DNA of 64,000 nucleotides from Actinomadura sp. NBRC 104425 (lineage in GTDB: Bacteria > Actinomycetota > Actinomycetes > Streptosporangiales > Streptosporangiaceae), in assembly GCF_030269545.1 (NCBI RefSeq), contig NZ_BSTN01000011.1, positions 62,001 through 126,000 on the forward strand, read 5' to 3'. The position numbers and the translations under genes are program-made. Shown in pieces: positions 17,643 to 24,853 of the stretch (its first letter is position 1; each line of letters begins with the position of its first letter). Under the pieces are notes generated by a model, which was given only the letters and a program-made list of their open reading frames with translations, had not been told where the DNA came from and ran no database searches.

Positions 17643-18706
17643 GCGCAATTCCCTGCACGCTGATGCGCGGCGGCACCTCCAAGGGCGCCTACTTCCTCGC
17701 CGAGGACCTGCCCGCCGACCCCGCCGAACGGGACGACCTGCTGCTGCGCATCATGGGCAGCCCCGACCCCCGCCAGATCGACGGGATCGGCGGCGCCCAC
17801 CCCCTCACCAGCAAGGTCGCGGTCGTCTCGGTCTCGCAGCGGCCCGACGTCGACGTCGACTACCTGTTCCTGCAGGTCGCGGTCGACGAGGCCGCCGTGT
17901 CCGACAAGCAGAACTGCGGCAACCTCCTCGCCGGCGTCGGCCCGTTCGCCGTCGAGCAGGGACTGGTGAAGGCCGGCGACCCCGAGACGACCGTCCGGAT
18001 CAGGATGGTCAACTCCGACAGCGTCGCCGTCGCGACCTTCGCCACCCCCGGCGGGCGGGTCCGCTACGCCGGGGACACCGCGATCTCCGGCGTCCCCGGC
18101 ACCGCCTCCCCGATCTACCTGGACTTCGCCGACACCGAGGGCTCGGCCACCGGCGCGCTCCTGCCGACCGGCCGGATCCGCGACGTCATCGACGGCATCG
18201 AGGTCACCTGCATCGACAACGGCATGCCCGTCGTCGTCGCGGAGGCGTCGGCGTTCGGACTGACCGGCCACGAGAGCGTCGCCGACCTCGCCGCCGACGA
18301 GGACCTGCGCGACCGGATCCAGTCCCTGCGGCTTCAGGCCGGACGGCTCATGGGGCTCGGCGACGTCTCGAACGCCTCGGTCCCCAAGACGACGCTCGTC
18401 GCACCCGCCCGCGACGGCGGCGTCATCTCCACCCGGACGTTCATCCCGCTGCGGGTCCACGACTCGATCGGGGTGCTCGGCGCCGTCACCGTCGCCACCG
18501 CCCTGGTCATCGAGGGTGCCGTCGGCCACGATCTGGCGGCCCTCCCCGCCCCCGGCGCACCGATGGCCATCGAGCACCCCACCGGACGTCTCGAGGTCCT
18601 GGTCGAACTCGACGGACCACCGGAGCGCCCGACGGTTCGCCGGTCGAGCCTGGTCCGCACGGCCCGCAAACTGTTCGACGGACGTGTCCACCCCCGCCAT
18701 GCCTGA
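17639..18706 (+). CDS. galD: PrpF-family isomerase, 4-oxalomesaconate tautomerase-like
   Basis: A 355-residue PrpF-fold isomerase. The N-terminal CTLMRGGTSKGAYF and the CGNLLAGVGPFAV segment hold the family's catalytic region. Within a GalB/GalC operon the expected reaction is tautomerisation of the keto form of 4-oxalomesaconate to the enol form, as for GalD/LigU. PrpF-type methylaconitate isomerases share the fold but occur with propionate genes, which are absent here. The start overlaps galC by four bases; a 32-base gap with AAGGAGG leads to the dioxygenase gene. Confidence 0.85.
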   Translation: MSAIPCTLMRGGTSKGAYFLAEDLPADPAERDDLLLRIMGSPDPRQIDGIGGAHPLTSKVAVVSVSQRPDVDVDYLFLQVAVDEAAVSDKQNCGNLLAGVGPFAVEQGLVKAGDPETTVRIRMVNSDSVAVATFATPGGRVRYAGDTAISGVPGTASPIYLDFADTEGSATGALLPTGRIRDVIDGIEVTCIDNGMPVVVAEASAFGLTGHESVADLAADEDLRDRIQSLRLQAGRLMGLGDVSNASVPKTTLVAPARDGGVISTRTFIPLRVHDSIGVLGAVTVATALVIEGAVGHDLAALPAPGAPMAIEHPTGRLEVLVELDGPPERPTVRRSSLVRTARKLFDGRVHPRHA

Positions 18707-18738
18707 CCCCAGCCCCCAACCGTCCTAAGGAGGTTCCG

Positions 18739-19692
18739 ATGGCCCCGGCACACGAGATCGCCCACGTCGGGAACGTAGAGCTGCTCACCCCCGAGCCGGA
18801 GAAGAGCCTGTGGTTCTTCACCGAGGTGATGGGGATGACCGAGGTCGGCGTCGAGGGCGACTCGGTCTACCTGCGCACCTGGGACGACTACGAGCGGCAC
18901 ACCCTCAAACTCACCGCCCACCGCACCTCCGGTCTCCGGCGCGTCGCCCTGCGCGTCTCCAGCGCCGAGGCGCTCGACCGCAGGGTCAAGGCGATCGAGG
19001 AGGCCGAGCTCGGCATCGGCTGGCGTGACGGCGACCCGGGCATCGGCGCCACCTACGTCTTCCGCGACCCCGACGGCCACGAGCTGGAGCTCTACTGGGA
19101 GAGCGAGTGGTACGAGGCGCCGCAGGAGCTCGCGCCGTCGCTGAAGAACCAGGCCCAGGCCTACCCGGCGCGCGGCGTGTGCGTCCGGCGGCTCGACCAC
19201 GTCAACTTCCTCGCCGCCGAGGTCGAGGGCAGCAGCGAGTTCGTCCGCGACGTCCTCGGCGGCCACGTCACCGAGCAGATCCGCCTCGACTCCGGGACGA
19301 TCGCCGCCCGCTGGCTGACCTTCACCAACAAGTCCTACGACCTCGTCTACACCCGGGACCTGACCGGCAGCCACGGGCGCCTCCACCACATCGCGTTCGC
19401 GACCGACACCCGCGAGGACATCCTCCGCGCCGCCGACATCTGCCTCGACAAGGGCGTGTTCATCGAGACCGGCCCCCACAAGCACGCCATCCAGCAGACC
19501 TTCTTCCTCTACGTCTACGAGCCCGGCGGAAACCGCATCGAATTCTGCAACCCGGTGGCCCGTCTCGTGCTCGCCCCCGACTGGAAGACCATCACCTGGA
19601 CCGAGGCGGAACGCGCGAAGGGCCAGGCCTGGGGCCTGAAGACCATCGAGTCCTTCCACACCCACGGCACCCCGCCGGTCGACGCCTCCTGA
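18739..19692 (+). CDS. VOC-type extradiol dioxygenase (catechol 2,3-dioxygenase fold)
   Basis: A 317-residue two-domain protein of the type I extradiol ring-cleavage family. The iron ligands are all present in the C-terminal domain: His154 (RLDHVNF), His217 (RLHHIAF) and Glu268 (NRIEF). The region equivalent to the catalytic His199 of XylE (NKAHDVAF in that enzyme) reads NKSYDLVY, so that His is Tyr200 here. A His at 249 and Tyr residues at 258 and 260 fall near the positions of the other second-sphere residues. It has a strong AAGGAGG site and is last in the gal-type operon. The expected role is ring fission feeding GalD/B/C, but the changed residue makes the exact substrate or chemistry uncertain. 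Confidence 0.85.
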   Translation: MAPAHEIAHVGNVELLTPEPEKSLWFFTEVMGMTEVGVEGDSVYLRTWDDYERHTLKLTAHRTSGLRRVALRVSSAEALDRRVKAIEEAELGIGWRDGDPGIGATYVFRDPDGHELELYWESEWYEAPQELAPSLKNQAQAYPARGVCVRRLDHVNFLAAEVEGSSEFVRDVLGGHVTEQIRLDSGTIAARWLTFTNKSYDLVYTRDLTGSHGRLHHIAFATDTREDILRAADICLDKGVFIETGPHKHAIQQTFFLYVYEPGGNRIEFCNPVARLVLAPDWKTITWTEAERAKGQAWGLKTIESFHTHGTPPVDAS

Positions 19693-19727
19693 GAGGCCGG
19701 ACCGGCGCCGCTTCGTCGTCGTCAAAA

Positions 19728-19739
19728 ATCGGTGACAAT
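19728..19739. promoter_or_regulatory. Degenerate GntR operator-like sequence
   Basis: ATCGGTGACAAT differs from the operator consensus in one arm base. It lies just after the last operon gene, before the terminator. It may be chance or a weak site. Confidence 0.25.
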
Positions 19740-19743
19740 CAAG

Positions 19744-19787
19744 CCAGGGGCGTCCGACGGCCGATAAGAGCCGTCGGACGCCCCTGG
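19744..19787 (+). terminator. Strong hairpin terminator of ring-fission operon
   Basis: CCAGGGGCGTCCGACGGC, an eight-base loop, then its exact reverse complement: an 18-bp perfect stem 51 bases after the dioxygenase stop. No U-tract follows, as is common for actinomycete hairpin terminators. Confidence 0.8.
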
Positions 19788-19792
19788 CCGGC

Positions 19793-20431
19793 GGAATGGC
19801 CGCCGGGTGCCCCAGCGACGTGCAGACCGCATCGCTTGAGAAAAGGGGCGCCGTGCCTTGGTGGAATCGCTGCCTCGCAGTAAACGACCGTGACGACGGC
19901 ATCGGGCGGCAAGACGGCCGCCCACCGGCTGCCCTCACGCCGCCGCCCCGCCCGCCTACCGTCAACACGCCCCGACCGATACAGGGACCGGGGCCCGCAG
20001 GCGGGCGCTGACCTGTGGTGGCCAGGTGCTGCTGGTGCCGGTGCACCTGCGCGCCGGTGAGCCGTACGCGCAGGTGCGCTGCCGCCCGCATGCCGCCGCC
20101 CGGCCCGCCTACCGTCAACACGCCTCGACCGATACAGGGACCGGGGCCCGCAGGCGGCGCTGACCTGTGGTGGCCAGGCGCTGCTGGTGCCGGTGCACCT
20201 GCGCGCCGTTGAGCCGTACGCGCAGGTCGGGGTGGGGTTCGGGGTGCAGGCGTTGGAGGTATGCGGCCGAGGCGGTGGATCCGCTGGCGGCCCGCGCCCC
20301 GCAGCCCGACAGGGCACTGCGGGAGCGTGGTGAGCACGCGTTGGTTCCGGACGCCCCCCTGATCTCCACCAACCGGGTGGCCGCCGACCGGCTACTGTCG
20401 CCGTCGGTCAGTTGCAGGGGCCGAGAAAGAC
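19793..20431. other. Non-coding remnant DNA with tandem duplication
   Basis: About 640 bases without a recognisable gene on either strand. Short frames are interrupted and match no family I know. The main content is the tandem duplication listed separately. The stretch joins directly to a cellulase gene fragment, so it is probably decayed accessory DNA. Confidence 0.5.
19942..20227. repeat. Two-copy tandem duplication, about 135 bp each
   Basis: A block beginning GCC-GCC-rich and running through GCCTACCGTCAACACG, GATACAGGGACCGGGG and GGTGCACCTGCGCGCC recurs with a 152-153-base period (for example GCCTACC at 19954 and 20107; CAGGT at 20071 and 20223). The copies are almost identical, with one indel and a few substitutions, so the duplication is recent. 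I see no inverted ends or transposase. Confidence 0.8.
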
Positions 20432-20656
20432 GTGGCCGAGCGGTACCGATACGCCCGCGGTCCGTCCGGCTGCGCCGACCGATTCGGTGACTGGGACGGC
20501 GACATCACCGCGGCGGTGTCGCGCTACGTCGGCGGCGGCGAGCAGGCCGGCGCCATACCGATGTTGGTCGTTTACAAACTCCCGGGCCCCGACTGCGGCA
20601 GCGACTCCGGCGGCGGCGCGGGCAGCCCGGACGCCTACCGCACCTGGATCCGGAGG
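20432..20656 (+). pseudogene. GH6 cellulase fragment
   Basis: In this frame the translation contains FGDWDGDITAAVSRYV, then PMLVVYKLPGPDCG, then GGAGSPDAYRTWI. These match, in order and spacing, the N-terminal part of family 6 endoglucanases/cellobiohydrolases (WFGDW, PVLVVYNIPxRDCGxYSxGGA, YRxWI). Nothing before or after continues the roughly 300-residue catalytic domain, so this is an orphan fragment. It runs up against the 3' end of the TIR operon on the other strand. Confidence 0.7.
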
Positions 20657-20674
20657 GGGATGCGGTCGGGCGCT

Positions 20675-21130
20675 TCATCGGAGGTGGGGGTCTTGGTCGT
20701 TGTGGTGCTCGCCGGGTGGTGGTGGGTTGTGGAAAGTTGCTCCTGATATGTAGCCGGCTTGGATTATCGAGCCGCACTGCGCATCCCCGGTGTTGACGTT
20801 GGAGATGGAGTGTCCAGGGTGCCGCGTTGATGCGGCGAGAAGACGCCGTAGCTCGTCTGCGGCTGCTTCGTCCGTACGAAGGAGGAGTTCCAGCCTGGCG
20901 CGCCAATGGCTTTCGATGGTGGCCGCTTTCGTGGCGTCGTGCGCGAGATGGGCGGTCACAAGTTCGATCCGCGATGTCTCCAACTCCTCCAGCGGCTCCT
21001 CGGCAGGAGCGAGTCGGGCAAGCAATCGTGCGAATCCGTCCTTGATCTGCGCCCAGGAGTCGGAGACCATCAGCCCGACGAGTGCGGTTGCTCCGCTGCT
21101 CGCCAGCGCGGCAAGTTCAGCTTCCATCAT
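20675..21130 (-). CDS. Small helical protein with C-terminal RHIM-like amyloid motif (Bell-BASS type)
   Basis: A 151-residue protein with two parts. Residues 1-100 are predicted helical with a hydrophobic start (ALASSGATALVGLMV), resembling the bacterial Bell domains that are counterparts of fungal HeLo/HELL membrane-toxic domains. After a short linker, residues 107-134 contain SNVNTGDAQCGSIIQAGYIS and end in GATFH. The core IIQAG-x-I-x-G resembles RHIM and the BASS3 class of bacterial amyloid signalling sequences, and closely matches VVQSGHIEG in the TIR protein of the same operon. The start at 21130 (ATG ATG) overlaps the upstream stop by 14 bases. I infer a cell-death effector triggered by amyloid templating; no function is proven. 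Confidence 0.75.
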   Translation of the reverse strand: MMEAELAALASSGATALVGLMVSDSWAQIKDGFARLLARLAPAEEPLEELETSRIELVTAHLAHDATKAATIESHWRARLELLLRTDEAAADELRRLLAASTRHPGHSISNVNTGDAQCGSIIQAGYISGATFHNPPPPGEHHNDQDPHLR

Positions 21131-22205
21131 CTGCCTCTTCCGCGGGATCGGGGTCGGCCGGCGGGTCGTACCGGCGGGACAGTTCCTCGGCCAGGTCATG
21201 CCATCCGCGCTCGGCGACCCACTCGGCCACCTGCCGACCGATCAGGCGGCGCCGGGGGTCGTCCCCGTCGGGCGATACCGCCTGGAGGAAAGCTTCAACC
21301 AGGTCGCCAGGGGACGCCTCATGCGACGGCGGAAAAGCCGCAGCCGAGCCGTTCGGGCCGGCATGGCCGTTCGGTGCGGCCAGGGTCGAGATGAACGAGT
21401 GGAACTCCTCCGGCACGTTCGTGTTGTTGGCGGCCGACGACAGCTGCGCGAGAAGACCGATGTCCCTGACCGTCTTCTCCACTTGGTCGTCGTTCCTGGC
21501 GAGCCACCAGACCACGGCGCTGCCGGGGGTCTTGAGTACGTCTTCGCCGAGGTACTCGCGCTTGTTCAGCTCGTATTTGCGCTCGTGCTCCCAGACGGCC
21601 TCTTCTTTGCGGACCGCGGCGAGCTTGTCCAGCCGCTCCTGGTCGCGGGCGGGAAGAACGAGTTGGACGGACTCGGCCATCGCCCGGAGGCGCCCTGTCG
21701 CGTCCGTCCGCATTTCTCCGAGCGCGCCGGCCAGTTCGTGCCGCACGAGCGAGGCGTGGCTCGGATCCCGACGCTCGGTTATCTTGCGTGCGCGCTGCAG
21801 CACGGCGTCGACCGCGAGGGCTTCGAGGTTGAACGCGGATTCGTCTGTGACGACCGAAGTTGTTTTCCAGACCACCGTAGCGGAGAAGAGGAAGGCATAG
21901 TCGGGCAGGCTGGTGGGCAGTTGGACGTCGGTGACGCGCCTTCTTTTGGCGCCCTCCGTCGCGCTGAATTCCTCTCCGAACACGGGATTCGGCCGCGGGG
22001 GCATGTCCAGCCGCCGCCCGGGCGACCTCGTCACGAAAAGCAGCCCGGCCCCGAGAACGGCCGCGGGCGCGAGCGAAATCCACAGCGGCCAGGGAGCGAA
22101 GAGGACCACTCCGACGAGGATCGCTCCGCCGGCGACCGCCGAATACAGCGTCACGGTGCTGCGACCGGTGCTCATAGGGGTTCTCCGTCCGTTCACCTGA
22201 GTCAT
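21117..22205 (-). CDS. Membrane protein of TIR operon, unknown family
   Basis: A 362-residue protein with two adjacent hydrophobic segments near residues 20-38 and 43-60, then a charged cytoplasmic region that is largely helical (EALAVDAVLQRARKITERRD; EHERKYELNKREYLGED). I do not recognise the family; the layout is loosely like membrane-anchored scaffold proteins. The ATG at 22205 overlaps the NTPase stop by four bases and its stop overlaps the next start, so it is translationally coupled in the operon. It could tether the complex to the membrane or be the target of the amyloid effector (inference). Confidence 0.7.
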   Translation of the reverse strand: MTQVNGRRTPMSTGRSTVTLYSAVAGGAILVGVVLFAPWPLWISLAPAAVLGAGLLFVTRSPGRRLDMPPRPNPVFGEEFSATEGAKRRRVTDVQLPTSLPDYAFLFSATVVWKTTSVVTDESAFNLEALAVDAVLQRARKITERRDPSHASLVRHELAGALGEMRTDATGRLRAMAESVQLVLPARDQERLDKLAAVRKEEAVWEHERKYELNKREYLGEDVLKTPGSAVVWWLARNDDQVEKTVRDIGLLAQLSSAANNTNVPEEFHSFISTLAAPNGHAGPNGSAAAFPPSHEASPGDLVEAFLQAVSPDGDDPRRRLIGRQVAEWVAERGWHDLAEELSRRYDPPADPDPAEEADDGS

Positions 22206-24121
22206 GCGTTCCGGGCCGCCCAGACGGACTTGATGCCCTGATAGACCACGTCGCCGAGCGGTGCCCACGCCTGCCGCTCGCGCGTCATCGCGTAAAGCCG
22301 GGCCAGAACGCCGGCCTGTTCCTCTCCTCCCCGTACGATGACGTCGAGGAGTAGCCGCCGATGCCGTTCGTCCGCGGCGGCGACGTCCAACCACCGCCGC
22401 ACGGTCGGTGTCCACGCTTCATGGGGGCGCTGCGCGAAGACGAGCGACCAGCACATGGCCAACTGCCGGCGTACGGTGCTTTCGGCTATGGGGGCGTGTT
22501 CGCGGTGCCCGGGTTCGGTGAGCGCCACGGGGTCGGCGAGTTCCAGGAACAGATCGATGTCGCGCTGCCATTTGCCCGGTGTGGATCTCGGGTCGGTGAG
22601 ACGGGCCAGCATCTGCCGGCGGAGGCGAGGCGCATTGCCGACCAACTCGACCAGTGTCTCGCGGGCGTACGTTCCGCGTTCTCGCCTCGCGACGTGGTGC
22701 AGCCGGACGAGGGCCTCGTCGGGATGCCTCGCCATCATCTCGTCACGGCACGCCACAATGATCACTTCGGCGAGCCGTTCGGAGAGGGTGTCCCTGCAGG
22801 ACCATTCGTATATCTGCCGGCGGAAGAACCGGCCCTGCCGCTCGTCCCGGAGGCCGCGCCGTACCACCAGGGCGGCCGCTTCCATCTTGCCGGCCGACGT
22901 GGGATGTGCGGTCCACTCCGTGACCAGGGACACCAGCCTCGACCGGTATCGCTCGTTCAGGCACTGCTCGGTGAACCGCTCGACCAGTTTGCTTCGTTCG
23001 GAAAGGAACTCGACCGAGTCGACGGCCTGCTTCACCCAACTTTGCAGGGGGTCGCGCAGGTCCGGCATATGGGTCCAGAAGTATGACCTGAGCGCCCTGT
23101 CGTAATCGAACTTTTGAAACCGGACGCGGTGCGAAGAATCGATCTCCGCGCCGATCTCCTTGAGTCTTCGGTCCAACGGGACGCGCTCGAGAACGGAGAT
23201 GTCCTCACCCGAATGTCCGACAGCGTCGAGGAGTTCGGCGCCGGCCTGGTGGATCACGTCGGGGTGTGCTTCGTGCAGCATGGCGACGGCGAGCAGCAGT
23301 GCGCGCTGCGGTCCCGCGGAGAGCCCGATGACCTGCGCGGCCACGTCCTCGGTCTGGCCGGACAGCGCCTGCAGGGCGGCCTCGCACCAGACCGGGAAGC
23401 CGCCGTCGCGGTTCTCTTCCCGGGCCCGGCGGATCAGCCCGACATATTTGCCGACGTCCTCCATCTTCCGGTCCGCGTCCAGGAAACGCAGCGGGGGAAG
23501 CGGATCCGGTCGGGGAATCTCTTCCACCTGCAGGTAGCGGGACAGGACCGCGTCGACGGCCGGGCGTTGGATCTCGACGCGGTAATCGGCCAGAGTCGAA
23601 GCGAGATGATGGGGCCTGTCCGGCAGGACGACGACGAGATGCGCTTCACGCTGCTGCACTGTCGCGCGTAGCGGAGACAGTTCGACCTGGACGTCGTCCC
23701 AGCGCGTCCCGGTGGTCTCGGACAGGTCCAGCCACACCAGCTCGCCGTCACCGACGTGACCGTGGTCGATGTGCGGTGCCTCGTCCTGGAGCACCAGCTC
23801 GTGGATCCGCCTCCCACCGTCCCGCAACTCCCACAGGAGCATCTTCGCGGCGGTGATCCTGCCGCTGCCCGGTGGCCCGGCGAGGAACACGGTGCGGGTG
23901 GCCTCCAGGACGTCGCGTGCCCTGCCCAGGCCCGCCGGCTCGACGAAGCGCCGTCGCAACCATCGCAGCTCGTCCGCGGGTTGCATCCGGGGAGAGTGCC
24001 TGGGGGAGTCGGACTGCAGCAGGTAGTAGGAGTAGTGGTAGGTCTTGGTGATGTCTCCGCTTCCCGTGTGCATGTCCCCCTGGACACCGGACGCGTGCGT
24101 CTCGAACGAGTCGCTCACCAC
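22202..24121 (-). CDS. P-loop NTPase of TIR operon
   Basis: A 639-residue protein. Residues 79-90 read FLAGPPGSGRIT, a Walker A loop in which the usual Lys is Arg88; LVWLDLSE near 127-134 is a Walker B-like strand. The C-terminal 400 residues are alpha-helical and may form HEAT/TPR-like or winged-helix arrays, as in STAND ATPases. The N-terminal GDMHTGSGDI shares HTG-x-GDI with the C-terminal tail of the TIR protein encoded just upstream. The start is one of two consecutive GTG codons (24121 or 24118) and overlaps the TIR stop. It is probably the sensor or switch of the module; the Arg may weaken ATP hydrolysis. Confidence 0.75.
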   Translation of the reverse strand: MVSDSFETHASGVQGDMHTGSGDITKTYHYSYYLLQSDSPRHSPRMQPADELRWLRRRFVEPAGLGRARDVLEATRTVFLAGPPGSGRITAAKMLLWELRDGGRRIHELVLQDEAPHIDHGHVGDGELVWLDLSETTGTRWDDVQVELSPLRATVQQREAHLVVVLPDRPHHLASTLADYRVEIQRPAVDAVLSRYLQVEEIPRPDPLPPLRFLDADRKMEDVGKYVGLIRRAREENRDGGFPVWCEAALQALSGQTEDVAAQVIGLSAGPQRALLLAVAMLHEAHPDVIHQAGAELLDAVGHSGEDISVLERVPLDRRLKEIGAEIDSSHRVRFQKFDYDRALRSYFWTHMPDLRDPLQSWVKQAVDSVEFLSERSKLVERFTEQCLNERYRSRLVSLVTEWTAHPTSAGKMEAAALVVRRGLRDERQGRFFRRQIYEWSCRDTLSERLAEVIIVACRDEMMARHPDEALVRLHHVARRERGTYARETLVELVGNAPRLRRQMLARLTDPRSTPGKWQRDIDLFLELADPVALTEPGHREHAPIAESTVRRQLAMCWSLVFAQRPHEAWTPTVRRWLDVAAADERHRRLLLDVIVRGGEEQAGVLARLYAMTRERQAWAPLGDVVYQGIKSVWAARNA

Positions 24122-24843
24122 TCCCCCTCGTCTCTGCGCGTCCGGCCGAACTGGTTGTTGACACCGCCGTGGTTGTCGCCCTGGATGTACGTCGCCCCGT
24201 CCCCGGAGAAGTGCTGCGTGTTCTGGTTGATGTCGCCTCTCCCGGTGTGCACCGGGCCCTGGTTGTTCTTGACGACGGTGCCGACGTCGCCTTCGATGTG
24301 ACCGCTCTGCACCACCGTCCCGCGGGTGCCGCGGGCCGTGTTGTGCACGGAGCCGGTGTCGGCGGACGAGGAGGCCCGCCGGTCCGCTTTCCTGAGCGCC
24401 GGGACGACGTCGGAGAGGAAATCACCGATGCGCCTGATGTCCATCTCGCTGTCGCGCGGCTCCAGCCGGAAGGACTGGATATCGGCCAGACGCGCCAGCT
24501 CGGCCGGCAGCTCGGCCGCCTTCAGGCGTTCGGTCGTGCGGCCCTTGAGCACGGGGACGACCCTGATGTTCGCGTCGAAGGCTTCCAAGATCTCCCGACG
24601 CACCCAGTCGTTCTCGTCGCGGAGCCGGGGGTCGCGGGCCCAACCGGGGCCCATGACGGCAAGCAGGACCGCGCTGCCGCGCACGGCGTTGAGCAGCCTC
24701 TCCGGGTACGTCTCACCGGGCCGGATGGACGTGGTGGCGCGGAAGACGCGCTCCTTGCCGAACCGCAAGGTCAGGCCCTGCTCCAGTATCGTGGCGGCCT
24801 CGTCTCCGTCGCCGGTGCGGTAGTTGATGAACACTTCCTGCAT
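24115..24843 (-). CDS. TIR domain protein with amyloid-motif tail
   Basis: A 242-residue protein. Residues 1 to about 150 are a TIR domain: VFINYR at the start, LLAVMGPGW, and DWVRREI, in which Glu84 occupies the position of the catalytic Glu of NAD-cleaving TIR domains. A short linker leads to a Gly/Asn/Gln-rich tail with GTVVQSGHIEGDVGTVV (175-191), then VHTGRGDINQNTQHF and GDNHGGVNNQFG. The first block is RHIM-like; the whole tail looks like a beta-arch repeat. The ATG at 24843 has GAGGAG 7 bases upstream and follows the regulator gene by 10 bases. I infer NAD depletion on amyloid-driven assembly; both are untested here. Confidence 0.88.
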   Translation of the reverse strand: MQEVFINYRTGDGDEAATILEQGLTLRFGKERVFRATTSIRPGETYPERLLNAVRGSAVLLAVMGPGWARDPRLRDENDWVRREILEAFDANIRVVPVLKGRTTERLKAAELPAELARLADIQSFRLEPRDSEMDIRRIGDFLSDVVPALRKADRRASSSADTGSVHNTARGTRGTVVQSGHIEGDVGTVVKNNQGPVHTGRGDINQNTQHFSGDGATYIQGDNHGGVNNQFGRTRRDEGEW

Positions 24844-24853
24844 CGTGGTCTCC

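Noticed and set aside
19942..20227. Two-copy repeat considered as an insertion sequence or CRISPR
   Set aside because: There are only two copies of 135 bp, with no terminal inverted repeats, no transposase and no spacer structure.
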